A DNA stretch of 64,000 bases from Ophryocystis elektroscirrha (lineage: Eukaryota; Apicomplexa; Conoidasida; Neogregarinorida; Ophryocystidae), in contig JAQIFP010000014.1 in the NCBI GenBank assembly GCA_030141585.1, positions 28,350 to 92,349 on the forward strand, read 5' to 3'. The notes under the pieces are model-generated. The model saw only the letters and a program-made list of their open reading frames with translations. It had not been told where the DNA came from and made no database searches. Shown piece by piece: positions 12,820 through 24,430 of this stretch. Every line of letters begins with the position of its first letter. Within the stretch, counting starts at the first letter, position 1. The translations under genes and the position numbers were made by a program.

Positions 12820-14995
12820 TTAGTTTTCAGAAGAAGTTCCTTCTGTATTATCAGAGGATTTTTGTAATTTAGATTCAATAGAGGAAAAACTAGACGATTC
12901 TTTTTCTTCCTGGCTTGAAACAGAGTTTTTTTTTGAATATTTGGAAACATTAGTTGCTTCAGTTTCATTGGAACGCGATTTCATTTCATTATTATTTTTT
13001 TGTATATTTAACTTTTCTAATAGTCTCAATGTGCGTGGATAATTATTTTCTTCTTCATAATTATTCGAACTTGTGTATGGTTCAGGATTTAACAAGTAAT
13101 TTAAAGCTTTTTCCGTATTATTATTAAACAATTTTAAGGCTTTGATACTATCCGATTCCTCAAATCCCTTAATTAAAATATAATACTTAAAAAGTTTACC
13201 TGGGATACAAGACAATTTAGTGAAAGCATGTCAACTGGAGTATCAACTGTAGGATTATTGTTTTCTTCAAAATTCCCCTATGTTAAAACATATATAAAGA
13301 TTTAAATAATTTAAAAAAAAAAAAGGTTTAAATTACTACATAATTCTATGCTCCCTTATTACAAAAATAAATTATATTAAGTACTATTATTATAATAATT
13401 ATTATTATTAAAAGATAGAACTTATTTATACCTGTTTCTCTTTAATAAGTCTTAGACTTGCTGAACTACATACAAACTTTTTAAAATTATCGGGCATATT
13501 TTCATAATTCAGATTTTCAAGGAGACGTATTGCTACAATACTATTTATATCGTCAGGCATCATTTCAATAAGTGGTCGGAATATAGTTTTTTCTGTAGCA
13601 ATAATAAAGCCGATTTAAGTTACCTGATATTGTATGAGCTATACAATGTGCAGATCCCGCAAAAAACTCGTATAGTATGTGCTATAAATATAAAGACTAA
13701 TGTGTTTCTTACTTTGAGAGTGTGTACTAAAGAATCACAAATATCTCCTTTAAATTCTTTAAGTAACAAAATCCATTCGGATAAAAGACGGTCTAGCTCA
13801 CGGAATTTATGGTAATGATTTTTTACATCAATCTTAGCCTACTAAGGGTACTAAACACATAATACGACACTTTTTTAGTAGCATAATCGTTGTTGTTTTT
13901 GACCTTTAGATGCTCATATGCACCTCTAATCGAATCTTATATTAATTAGTACATTTTTTACTGATGATATTTATATTTCTCTAATGCTTGGGTTCTCAAA
14001 GTTAATTGTTCCTATAAAGTAAAATAAATTAATGTTTACATATATACATATATATATATATTACAAATTAATATGTATAATTGATACCTGAATTTTTTGA
14101 TTATGCCATATATGTTGACGTAGAGGTTTTATAATATTATATTGAAAGTCTCGTTTCTACTAATTCCATTTATGATCGAATATTTACAAATTTTGCTATT
14201 ATGGAATGCGGGGCGTCTAATCTTGTTATTCCCCTAATGGTACCTCTAAATTTGATATTTTCCGAAGCAGCTTTAGGCTCTGATAAGGCAGACAATACAT
14301 CAGTGAAGTCCTAAATATAAACATCTAATATTATAACAGATATTGCAGTTTTAATAGTAAAATTGCACATAAAATAATGTTAATTTAATTTTATCTAACT
14401 GATTTATAGAGTTTTTATTAAGCAATGTATGTCGGGTTTATTTTTATTGTGCAATTACAAAAAATGACAATATTAATAATAAAAATATACAACTTGTTTT
14501 TAAAATACATGTGAGATATATATTTGCTTTAATATCTCATAGGTTTTATGCATAGAATTAAAAGAAAAAAAATTATGAATCAATTGTTTAAATACATATA
14601 TCTGATATATATTACAAAAAAAACCCACTAATTAATTAATAGATCAAAACATAATAAGTCACATATATATAACTATGTTATAATTAGTACGCTAGAAAGT
14701 TTGCTTATTGAATCACAATAATATATTGTCGATTTTAATAAGTCTTCACATATGTCGTGAATATTCTCTATGCCGTTTTTTAAATTAAAAAAGTCTTTAA
14801 CAAGACTCTCAAAAATAGGATCTTCTGTTACGCAAGTGGCTTCTACCTATAGATAATAAGAATATGAGAGGTTATTACAGAAACAACCCATTTTTTAAAC
14901 TCCTCATTAATACTTTCAACAGACTTATTAGAGTTGTTTAGTACAGGTGCTGATTTTTCTTGTTTTGCATTTTCAAATCTTTTTTTTTTTGACAT
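12820..14995 (-). CDS. BAR-like protein with a UBA domain
   Basis: Twelve or so exons join in phase from ATG 14995-14993, giving about 385 residues. After a basic N-terminus ('MSKKKRFENAKQE') come about 250 residues of long amphipathic helices: 'LVKDFFNLKNGIENIHDICE', 'DFQYNIIKPLRQHIWHNQKI', 'EQLTLRTQALEKYKYHQ', 'FRELDRLLSEWILLLKEFKG', 'SLVHTLKHILYEFFAGSAHC'. This resembles BAR domains, which bind and bend membranes; the call rests on pattern, not alignment. The UBA domain is clear: 'GFEESDSIKALKLFNNNTEK' then 'ALNYLLN', with the GF turn and hydrophobic spacing of ubiquitin-binding UBAs. A Ser/Glu/Lys-rich tail follows. Introns are mostly 28-40 nt. A role linking ubiquitin to membrane shaping or sorting is inference. 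Alternative: another helical scaffold with a UBA. Confidence 0.65.
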
Positions 14996-15205
14996 ATTAG
15001 TACCTAATAAATGCTTATTGATAATGCAGTGGTGCTATAATTATTAGGAAATAAAGAAAAATTTTCTAATAAGAGGAAATAAAAGTACTCAATACACAAG
15101 TTTCACGTTAATTTTCTACAAATTTTTTTGTTTTTTGGCTTTTTTTTTTTTTTTTAACATAAAGAAAATTTTAGAAAGAATAATCAAAATTAAAGACTAC
15201 ACTAA

Positions 15206-15661
15206 TTATTCTCTAGGTTGTTGTACATCTTCGCGTTCTCGGTCACCACGATAACCTGTACCTCTATTTCCGCCGCGTTTATCCCTCCAATCTTCACGTT
15301 GTCTTCCTGGGTTGGCAGATCTTTTAGAAGTATGAGTAGCTGGATTGACATTTGTAGGTAGCTGTAGTATTTCGCGCATCTGCACAACTCCTTCATCTGT
15401 TAATACATAATAAAAATGCCTCCAATTATATTTTTCAGATACAATATTTTTGGATTTTAAACTTCTCATAACTAACATAACGTGTAAGTTAGGAATTGTT
15501 TTTAAAGCGGGGTGCTGGGCAAGCTGAGTATTTTTTTCTACAACAATGACTCCCTCTTTGAATAAATATTGATATATTTCATTTCTGTTTTGCTTAGGGA
15601 TTAAGCTTTTTTTCATATTAACAGGAACGCGTTTTCCCGTTGTTGCTACTCCGGATAACAT
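15206..15661 (-). CDS. RPS10: 40S ribosomal protein eS10
   Basis: Single exon, 151 residues, close to the usual 150-165. The N-terminal winged-helix domain has the eS10 signature: 'IPKQNRNEIYQYLFKEGVIV', 'LKTIPNLHVMLVMRSLKSK', 'NWRHFYYVLTDEGVVQMREI', followed by a basic Arg/Gly/Asp tail typical of the family. eS10 sits on the 40S beak near mRNA entry. It is one of the few intronless genes here. Transcribed toward MAPK2's 5' side's opposite end: eS10 lies downstream of MAPK2 on the same strand. Confidence 0.95.
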   Translation of the reverse strand: MLSGVATTGKRVPVNMKKSLIPKQNRNEIYQYLFKEGVIVVEKNTQLAQHPALKTIPNLHVMLVMRSLKSKNIVSEKYNWRHFYYVLTDEGVVQMREILQLPTNVNPATHTSKRSANPGRQREDWRDKRGGNRGTGYRGDREREDVQQPRE

Positions 15662-16080
15662 GGTTTACTGACTACTTTAAAAGATCACTTATCAATAAGT
15701 TTAATTGAACATTAAGTATTTTAAAAAAATTTTTTTTTAGGGACAATATGCAGTTTGTTCTCCTGACAACGTACTCTGCGTTGTGTCCTCTAAATCAATA
15801 TTATTTTTTTAAATATTCTCATTACCTTACCTACAAAAATAGTTCAAATTCATGTTTTAATTAATATTTGGCTTCAGTTTAATTAATATCATAAAAAGTT
15901 GCGTAATGCACGAACTATACTATATCTGTACAACTTAAATAATAAAGTTTATAGTTACAGATAGTCCATATACAAAATGATGGAAATACACACACCTTTA
16001 ACTGAACAATGCAGTTAAAAAATATATTAATAAACGATTAACAATGTATACAAAAAATATACAGGAAACTCATTTTTTTT
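15662..16080. other. Intergenic spacer between MAPK2 end and eS10 start
   Basis: 419 bp between tandem minus-strand genes. It should hold the MAPK2 3' UTR and the eS10 promoter. T-runs are present; no exon or RNA gene seen. Confidence 0.45.
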
Positions 16081-16998
16081 TTATTCAGAGGTATTTTGTG
16101 CTGATCCATTATTATTATGGGATACAGTAGGCTTGTACGGCTCAAGTTCGAGGGGTATTTTTAAATTTGCATGAAAATGCTGCACCTCTGCTAAAAATGC
16201 GTAACGTAATTCTTGTTCGGACATGGGTTTCCAATCGTCAAAAGGTAGAATAACGGGAGCAGGGGCAGCGACCTCATTTTTTAAATTTCTAATGGACTTG
16301 AATAAAGGACTAGCAAGCGCTTCATCAATAGTAATTCTTTTTGCAGGATTAAAAACAAGCATTTTTTTTAATAAATTAACAGCTTCAGGAGAAGATCCAG
16401 GGAACTTTTTTGCTAAATTGATTCCTTCTCTCGGTAGGAATAATCTGATATAACGTTTAGCGTCTTCTTTTTCAAGACACTGTATATCGGATTCTAGCGG
16501 CGTCCCCAACACATTAAATATCATATTTAATTGATCACGGTTCCCTTTTGTATGGAATTTATAGCTGTTAGAGTTAGGATTATTACTGGAAGAAGGAGGC
16601 TGATGATGTTTCTGGTCGGGTGATAACGGAAAACAAGAAGATCCTGGAAAAATTGGTGCTCTATCTAAATACGAAGCAACATTTTCACGCATCATTCCTA
16701 ATAACTCAGCATATATACATCCAATAGACCAAACATCTATTGCTTCTGTATACTTTTCTTGCAGTAAAATTAATTCTGGCGCTCTATACCAGCGTGTAAC
16801 TACGTGGCCCGTTAACTGCCTTTTCATATCTTTTTTTGATGGAGGCATGTTTTCGTCCATTCCACAAGAGTATTTTGAATTTTTAGCTATAGTGCGTGCT
16901 AACCCGAAATCACTAAAAAAAAAGAAAACTTATAACAAAATATTAATAATAACATAATTAATTTATTTACTTTACTATCAATATAATATAATATATAT

Positions 16999-17030
<32 letters not shown>

Positions 17031-17704
17031 TTATTTATGTTTATTTAATTTTTATGTATATATTTATTTTTATTTTAAATTATACAATAATTTAAAATAA
17101 ATAACATATTTTGGTTGTTATGTAACCTAATATCGTAGTGAAGCATGTATTTTGTTTGAGTAAAGTTCAACTGACCATATTTTAACAGAACAATCTTGAT
17201 TTACCAAACAATTCGCTGGTTTAAGATCTCTATGATAAATTCCAGCACTGTGAGTGTATTTTACTCCAACAAGTAAATTGTACAGTAAGGATATAACGTG
17301 AATTTCTGATAGATAAACAGGTGTTTTAAATAGCTTTTTAAAATCAGAGTCAGCAATTTCAAGAACTAAATATAATTCCTATAAAAAAATCTGGAAATTT
17401 TTATACAACTTACGTCAAACTTATTCAGGCTTAAAGGAACACATATATCTGAAGTACGAACAATATTTTTGTGCTTTAAGCGATTCAAAATTGCGATTTC
17501 TCTGAGTATCCGTTTACAGTCTATCAGGTCTTCAAACACACGATGAATCCTTTTGATTGCAACAACTCTTTTTTCTTTGCGATCAAAGGCTTCACATACA
17601 TGTCCATACGAACCTGTACCAATCAAGTGACGTACTTCGTAGCGACTTGGTATGCACCAATCTGAATGCGGTTCAGAACTTGATGGTTTTTTTTGTTTGT
17701 GCAT
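16081..17704 (-). CDS. MAPK2: MAP kinase of the apicomplexan MAPK2 type (T-G-H activation motif)
   Basis: Three exons (17704-17414, 17378-17176, 16912-16081) total 1326 nt, 441 residues. Kinase landmarks: 'LIGTGSYGHVCEAFD', VAIKRI, 'HRDLKPANC', CDFGLA, 'VVTRWYRAPELIL', 'VDVWSIGCIYAELL'-like segment, 'DQLNMIFNVLGTP'. Between DFG and APE the activation motif reads L-T-G-H-V-V, where most MAPKs have T-x-Y; this T-[SG]-H form is the hallmark of apicomplexan MAPK2. Family members act in cell-cycle and parasite development (Plasmodium MAP2 in male gametogenesis, Toxoplasma MAPK2 in daughter formation); that role here is inferred. There is a Ser/Asn/Pro-rich insert in the C-lobe near 'FPLSPDQKHH'. 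The start ATG at 17704 is chosen because codons upstream lack an ATG in frame. Confidence 0.92.
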
Positions 17705-17993
17705 ATTTATTCTAGTATAATTTATATAACATGCACGGTCTATTTTACACCTCAAATACTCGATATTTTAAAAGTTTTTGAATTAAATTGTTGAATAGAG
17801 GGTGCAAGTAAAAATACAGAGTTGAGATATAATCTTCTAAAATTAATAAATTCTTACAAGATAGCAAGTATTTTGTGCAAATATACACTTTATCAAAATA
17901 TTTTTAAATTGAAGTATTATTTTTTAACTTTTTTTCCTCTCAATTTTTTTCTTATGGTAACTTATTAATAGGTGAACTCTGGAGACTGAAAGC

Positions 17994-18531
17994 TCATGCA
18001 GTCTCTTCTTGCTTGGCTGTAATTTCATCTTCTGCGTCGTTTGTTCGTTTAGTATTAGCGGCTATGTATAAAACTAATGAATAAAAAGAATTAGCTAATA
18101 TTAGTGATAATAATGGAAGTTTTAGGCTATTAAACTTTTTTGAATATTAATTGAAAACAAAACTATTAATCACCATTATTCCCTCTAATAAAAGCATCGT
18201 TATATTGACATATTATTTTGCCGTCTTGAATTTCGTCTACTTGCTCTAAGGCAATATTCATACGGTCATCTAAGCAAGCTAATAAACCTGAGAAAATTAA
18301 TTTATACACAATTTTATAATTATATAATTGCATATTCTAATAAAAATGTAATTTTACATAATAAAAACTTGCTTTTCTAATATGATTTATTTATTTTACA
18401 CGAACAAATATATATACAAGCAAAAATATTCAAAACTTTTTACCTTTGAAATCAACACCGCTATTAAGCCGTACAATTACTGAACGACCTATAACTTGTT
18501 TCAGAAAGTCGCTTGGATTACGCTTTGACAT
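17994..18531 (-). CDS. LSM6: U6 snRNA-associated Sm-like protein LSm6
   Basis: Three exons (18531-18444, 18287-18174, 18073-17994) total 282 nt, 93 residues, normal for LSm6. Sm1 motif: 'FLKQVIGRSVIVRLNSGVDF' then 'KGLLACLDDRMNIALEQ'; Sm2 motif 'FIRGNN' joined by splicing to 'VLYIA'. The split of the Sm2 motif fixes the acceptor at 18074. LSm6 is part of the LSm2-8 ring on U6 snRNA in the nucleus and the LSm1-7 ring in mRNA decay. The C-terminal tail is Lys/Glu/Thr-rich. Confidence 0.93.
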
Positions 18532-19329
18532 ATGTTTTAATTGCAGGTACACTAGCTGCTTCTTAAACTTAAGTTAAAGATAAGAATTTTATGTATAATT
18601 TAATCATTTCACAAATTAATATAGTAGCACACACAATCTATCAATCATACGAAATTATTTAACGCTATAGTATTTCATATTACCTTTATAATTCAGCTGT
18701 TTTTGTCCATATCAATTAAATACAATATATTATCATAGACGCATTATGAGAAACCGGGTGTCTTGACAAATATTATTTACAAATTAATTGTGCGATTATA
18801 CCATTAATATAAATTAGTAATAGTTAATTTCTCAGCTAAAAAACATACAATAATATTCTTTATGTATATATAACTTTTTAAGAGAAGTATCAAAATACAT
18901 GTATCAATCACATATGGCATTGAATTTGTAAAAAAATATAATAATAAAGTCTTTTTATGGTAAAATTTACATTTATTTGTTGAACTCACTAATTGCATAA
19001 AATTAACTCTGTTGTGAGGGGTTTACCTTATATTTGCGTATCGTTCATAATAAAATTTTTAATAGTTTACACAGCTGATATTTCATTATATTTTATCATA
19101 ATATCCAGATATTAGCTTTAATGAACAAGAAAAAAATAATTTTTTCCTAATTACCTGTTTTATTGAGTAATTGGAGCATTTATTTGCTAAAAATATATTT
19201 TACAATAAATTTGTATAATTTTAAAGATATCACGAGTTACTTATACTACGTAAACAATTCAAATTTAACGTTTGTATTATTTTTATTTATTTAAAATTAA
19301 ACAGGTTTTCTTTCTGTTATGAGCTAAAT
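18532..19329. promoter_or_regulatory. Divergent intergenic region, LSM6 / VPS35
   Basis: 798 bp between divergent start codons. A short minus-strand ORF at 18804-18998 is hydrophobic and A+T-driven, with no sign of being a gene. No named motif seen. Promoter role inferred from orientation. Confidence 0.45.
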
Positions 19330-21688
19330 ATGGACACCGTAGCAGAAACAAGAATTTTCAAAGAAGCTCAATATATAGTTACTTTATATAGTACTGAAAT
19401 GCATCGTGCTATGGTGCGCAACATAATCTAACCATTTAATCTTTTATAATTATTTGTTTTCATTATACTAATACATATCCCATATACTCTTAATAGTGCT
19501 TTAAATATAAAAAAACCTGAAATGAAGTTTTATATTAGGAGCGAGGTACAGTTAAAGACGTACTTAAACACGCTGCCGCAATTACAAGTGAACTCAGAAC
19601 GTCTGCCTTAGGAATAAAAAAATATCATGAACTTTGTGAGAATGTGAACTATACAAATTTAGTTAAAAACTTATTATGCCTTAAAAATTGAACAATAATA
19701 AGCATTTTTTTAGATATATCTGTTTCCTTAGAATTGAAAAAAGCTAAGGATTACATAGCGAATAATGAAACTGCTTGTGAAGATTTAATAAACATTTATG
19801 AAGGAGTTCAGCAAACTGGAAATGTTTTACCACGTGTTTATTTGGCCATTGTTTTGGGTCTATTGTGTATAGAGGCGAATAAAGAACCTCCAAAAACCAC
19901 AATATTGGAATTACTTGATTTTTGCTTGGGAGTTCAACATCCACTCAGAGGTTTATATTTACGCAGATTTTTTTTATATATATCTTCGGACTTTTTGATT
20001 AATTGTGAAAACACATCTGATCCGTAAGCTCATATTTTAGTTAATAAATACGTCTAATAATTAAATTATCAGACAGCAGATATGTTCACATACATATTAA
20101 TCAGTATATATATATATATATATATACAATTAAATTATAATTATCATTAATATAATTAAAATTATTATAATTTTCTAAATATATTAATATAATAATTATA
20201 TAGTAAGATATTATGATAAAAAAAAAATAAGACTGGAATTGATTTGAAAAACAACTGTATTTCAGAAATGCTGTTGACTGTAAAACAGCAATAGAAATAT
20301 TACTTAAAAATATTGTTGAGTCTACAAAATTGTGGATTCGGTATCAATACGCATTAAAGCGCCCTGTAGCTGAACGAATATTGTTAAAGGATTTAGTAAC
20401 TTTGAACTTCCAAACACTAGCTAATTTGAAACATATGACATCGTCAATGTTTAAAGAAATTGTTTTACCAAAAATAATAGAGCATTTTAAATGTACTCAC
20501 GATTATTTGGGACAGGAATATATACTCGAGTCTTTAATTGAATGTAAGTGATATTAAGGGAATGCAGAATGTAATCAGATTTTGATATTGACTTCCTTTT
20601 AGCAAACCTTTCCTCAATTCTTTCTATCTTTGAGATGGCTCAATTGGGAGGTAATTTTCTTCGACTAATTCATTTCAATTTATTGTATAAAATTGTGCGT
20701 AACTATAAATATTATCAAATTCAGCTAAATAAATACTTTCTTTTTAAAAATATAGTGTACCCTTAAAAATCTATATGCGTATAAAAAGAACATGTTTGTT
20801 TGAATTGTAGCTAAATAGATAATTGAAAACTCTATCTATAATAGATAAAAAGTTAATGTTTAATGAAAAAAAAAAAAAAAAAATACTTTTTTTTGTTAAT
20901 GTTCTTAGTGAATATACAGCCTATATGGAAAACCCTTAAGGTTAAAATGAAAAACAGAGTCTTAAATACTATGGAACCTACCCTCATAATTAGTCCAGTT
21001 GAACCCTTAAAATTAGAGTTAGAGCCCAGTTCAGAAACGGACATTACAGTAGAGAAGCCTGAAATATTGTCCAGTTCAAATGAAGATGACATAAAAAAAG
21101 AACAAGAAAAAAGTACATCTCCATCTCAGCTTAATAAAGATTTATTTGAAAATAAAGAAATATTTGATTACAGCAAACCCTTTATCGAGTTATTACTGAA
21201 TAATATACGCTCTTTTTTGATAAAATTACAAGACAAAATTCATGAAAATGATTCAAAAGAACCAGTCCATTCAAGTATGTTGGATTTATTATATAAAAAC
21301 GTTTCTTCCAGATATAAAAACACCAGAACTCACTTTAACCATTTCTAGTTTACTAGGCATGTATAAAGACTACTTAGATTTATTGATAAGTTTTGAAGCA
21401 AATGTATCACATATTTGTCAATTTTACGAAATGTTCACTTGTTTCTCTAAAAACGTTGACATCAATGCTAACTTTAGTATTATTAATCAAATTATGGCTC
21501 TCCCTTTTTCAAACCCTGAAGCTATTTTTTTATTCCATTCTAACGCATATGTCAATATTCTGGAAAATTTTTCAAATCCTAATTTGAACCTAAGCAGTAA
21601 TAATAGTAACTGTATTTCTATATAAACTTACTTATATACATTAAATATATATATATATATATATGATTATATATTACTATAAACATCT

Positions 21689-21741
<53 letters not shown>

Positions 21742-24094
21742 ATAGTAATAATAAGGCCTATAGAAATTTATAGGATAAAGTTCATGTGATTAGAAATATC
21801 TATATGAAAGTCATCATACAATACACTTCGTTTATTACGACTGAGTTTTTTAGTTTTTATAAGTATTCTCAAGAAAATCATCGCTCAAGAAAATAATATC
21901 CGAGATTTTACATTTGTACAAGCTATTCTTAAATTATATCCAACAAGTCCTTGTACAAACTCTGAAATTATGGTAAAGTGAGTTTTTTTACAAATAATCA
22001 CAGCAAGAACATAACCGAATTTTCGCTGCATTTATTCATTTGATTGAGGTAATTGCTGAATTATTGATATTTTTAATGGAATGTTTGTATAAAATTAATT
22101 TTAAATAAACATTATTTTTGTTATTTTTATTATTATTATTATTATTATTATTAATAATTATTATAAATTATTATTATAAGTCCGCAAAATTCACCAATAC
22201 TTTTACAAAAATAAATATGTATTTAAATTATAAACTAATATATAAAGTTGCATAGTGTTTTATTTAAATAATACAAGGTTTCAATCATTTTTAATTATAA
22301 GAAATATTTAATTATTAGAGTCCAGATCCCAATGAAATCTTTTATCGATTGAACTTTATATATAAATTTTTGAAAACCTCGAATTATGAAAGGATAACTT
22401 TAACAGCTCTTGGTTATCATTCACTGAAAAATTTATGGCAAATTTATTCAAAGAGTGTTAAAATTTATGAATACAACGAAAATAGCTCTAAGGCAATTAC
22501 TCCGTCTGTTGAAGAAGACGAAGAAAAACCTGACAGTGCTAATATTTCAGAGAATTCTGTGAATTACAATTCTGCTGAAATATCTAAAATTCAAACTCCT
22601 AGATCACCCTCCAAATCAACTCCTAATTTGAGCAATATTGAAGAACCGAGCGATACAAAGTATCTCTTGAAACCCGTTAAATGTGACGAAATTGATGGTG
22701 AAAGTTTTTCTCAAATTGTTAAAATAATACAATTATTGCATAATGTAAAAAAATGTCAATTATCTTATAAAATTAGATTTGTATTGATTTAAACGAATTG
22801 CATCCCAAATCCGCGTTTTACTTGATAGTTGATGCAGCCTCTAAACTAATAGAGATGGTGTCTTTTTTTCCCGAAAAATTCCATGTATTTGCTAGTCAAG
22901 TAAAATAAAATAATTTATATTACTTTTAGTTTATACGAACAGCCTTACTATGTTATGAAGATTATTTAATTGAAGATAAAATAAGATTACACGGTGAACA
23001 TTTATCTCAATAATATTTGTTAGCATTAATACATTTAATTATACACCTTACAAAATATAAATCTGTATATGAAGAGAGTCTTGCAGAAACATTGGTAAAC
23101 TTACAGTATCAATATAAGCCATTAATTATCGCATAGTGTATATATATGCTTTTGTCTAATAAATAACTTAACTAATAAATTATATAAATTGTCTATTATT
23201 TCTTATTTGTGCGCATATGTATCAATTCTATAAATAAAAAAACATATATATATATTGTTCCAAGCATTAATTTTGTCATAAAAATATTTTATATAGAGTA
23301 TTATTTAATTTCTTAACAGTGCGAGAGACTTATAAAAAATTCATCTAAGTTGCTTAAACCATCTGACCAATGTATGTCTATCTTATACTGTACACATTTA
23401 TTCTGGGACTCACAAGAGGTGTTAATTTATCGTTAGTTATCACTTTAGAACTCGAAATGCCACTATGGCAAGATCCAAGAATGCTTTGATGAGTGCATGC
23501 ATATTACTATAAATAATCTACAATGCACTCTTTCTGACATATACTTGTTCCCTGATATTATTGAGAAGTATATATATTACTACGAGAAAAATAATCAAGT
23601 AAACTAGTCAGGATATTACTAAGTATATATTCATACTATAAGTGTTAATTCAAATATTGTTTAAATAAAATATACCATATACATATACATATATATATAT
23701 ATAAATATATATACTACACATTGTATGTATAATATATAATATTATATATTATATATATATATATATACTGTAATATATACTAAAATAATATTTTTTAAGG
23801 AGTTTTCTATTGAATATATAGCAAAAGCAATCGAATTATGCGTGGAACAGCTGGCATATATAGCAAATACAGATATGTGCTTAGAAGGTAACAATATTTT
23901 CTTTTATCGTCTTAAACACTATAGACTCGGTAAAAAATTCTGGGAAATATCTGTATAATATATTAGTTTATTTACAGCAATCTGACCCACTACTTTCACA
24001 AAGTATGATAGTTAAAATAATTGATAAATTTACAGGATTAAACGTCAAAAATTATATGAAAAAAATTGAGGGAAACGGACAACTTAATGTATAA
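19330..24094 (+). CDS. VPS35: Retromer subunit VPS35
   Basis: Large alpha-solenoid subunit of retromer, which recycles cargo from endosomes. At least 14 exons, around 780 residues, as usual. Landmarks: 'VKDVLKHAAAITSELRTSAL', 'NVLPRVYLAIVLGLLC', the VPS26-binding signature region 'GVQHPLRGLYLRRF', 'DYLGQEYILESLIE', 'FAAFIHLIESPDPNEIFYRL', 'NSSKLLKPSDQCMSILYCTH' then 'LFWDSQE'. Many introns are 30-37 nt; a 30-nt intron (donor after 'IRLH', near 23000-23030) removes an in-frame TAA, and another 30-nt intron follows 'LFWDSQE'. A Ser/Pro/Glu-rich insert lies in the middle (near 22500-22680). The end is TAA 24092-24094. Other introns carry TA and (TTA)n repeats. Confidence 0.93.
21636..21740. repeat. 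(TA)n repeats in a VPS35 intron
   Basis: Two runs of alternating TA near 21643-21663 and 21700-21737, within the intron 21597-21853. Other VPS35 introns hold (TTA)n near 22122-22155 and TA runs near 23690-23765. Confidence 0.8.
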
Positions 24095-24430
24095 ATATAT
24101 TTAAAAAAATAATTATATGAGAAGTACAATAAATTTGCACTTCATGCATGTTTACCACCCAGTATTTTTAATTGTAAAAATATAAAATATTATACGCAGA
24201 AAAATATGCTATAAAAAAAAAGACATGATATTACATGTACTAATGGAATTGAAAAAAATACAAATTCTGTTTTATGCTTTATTATAAGTACTTTTAGTAT
24301 AATAGCAGTTTTAAATAAAATTTCTATAATGATCATGTACTATTGACGGTTTTAACAGTCTTCAGCACCTGTTTAGTTTCCAAATATATAATAATTCCCT
24401 AGAATTCTATGACATTTTAAGCTAAAGAAA
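24095..24430. other. Intergenic spacer, VPS35 / nucleoside transporter
   Basis: 336 bp between tandem plus-strand genes; A+T-rich, no exon recognised. It should hold the VPS35 3' UTR and the transporter promoter. Confidence 0.45.

Noticed and set aside
18804..18998. Minus ORF of 64 residues in the LSM6/VPS35 spacer
   Set aside because: A+T-driven hydrophobic composition (Ile, Leu, Tyr, Lys), no neighbouring exons in phase and no family resemblance.
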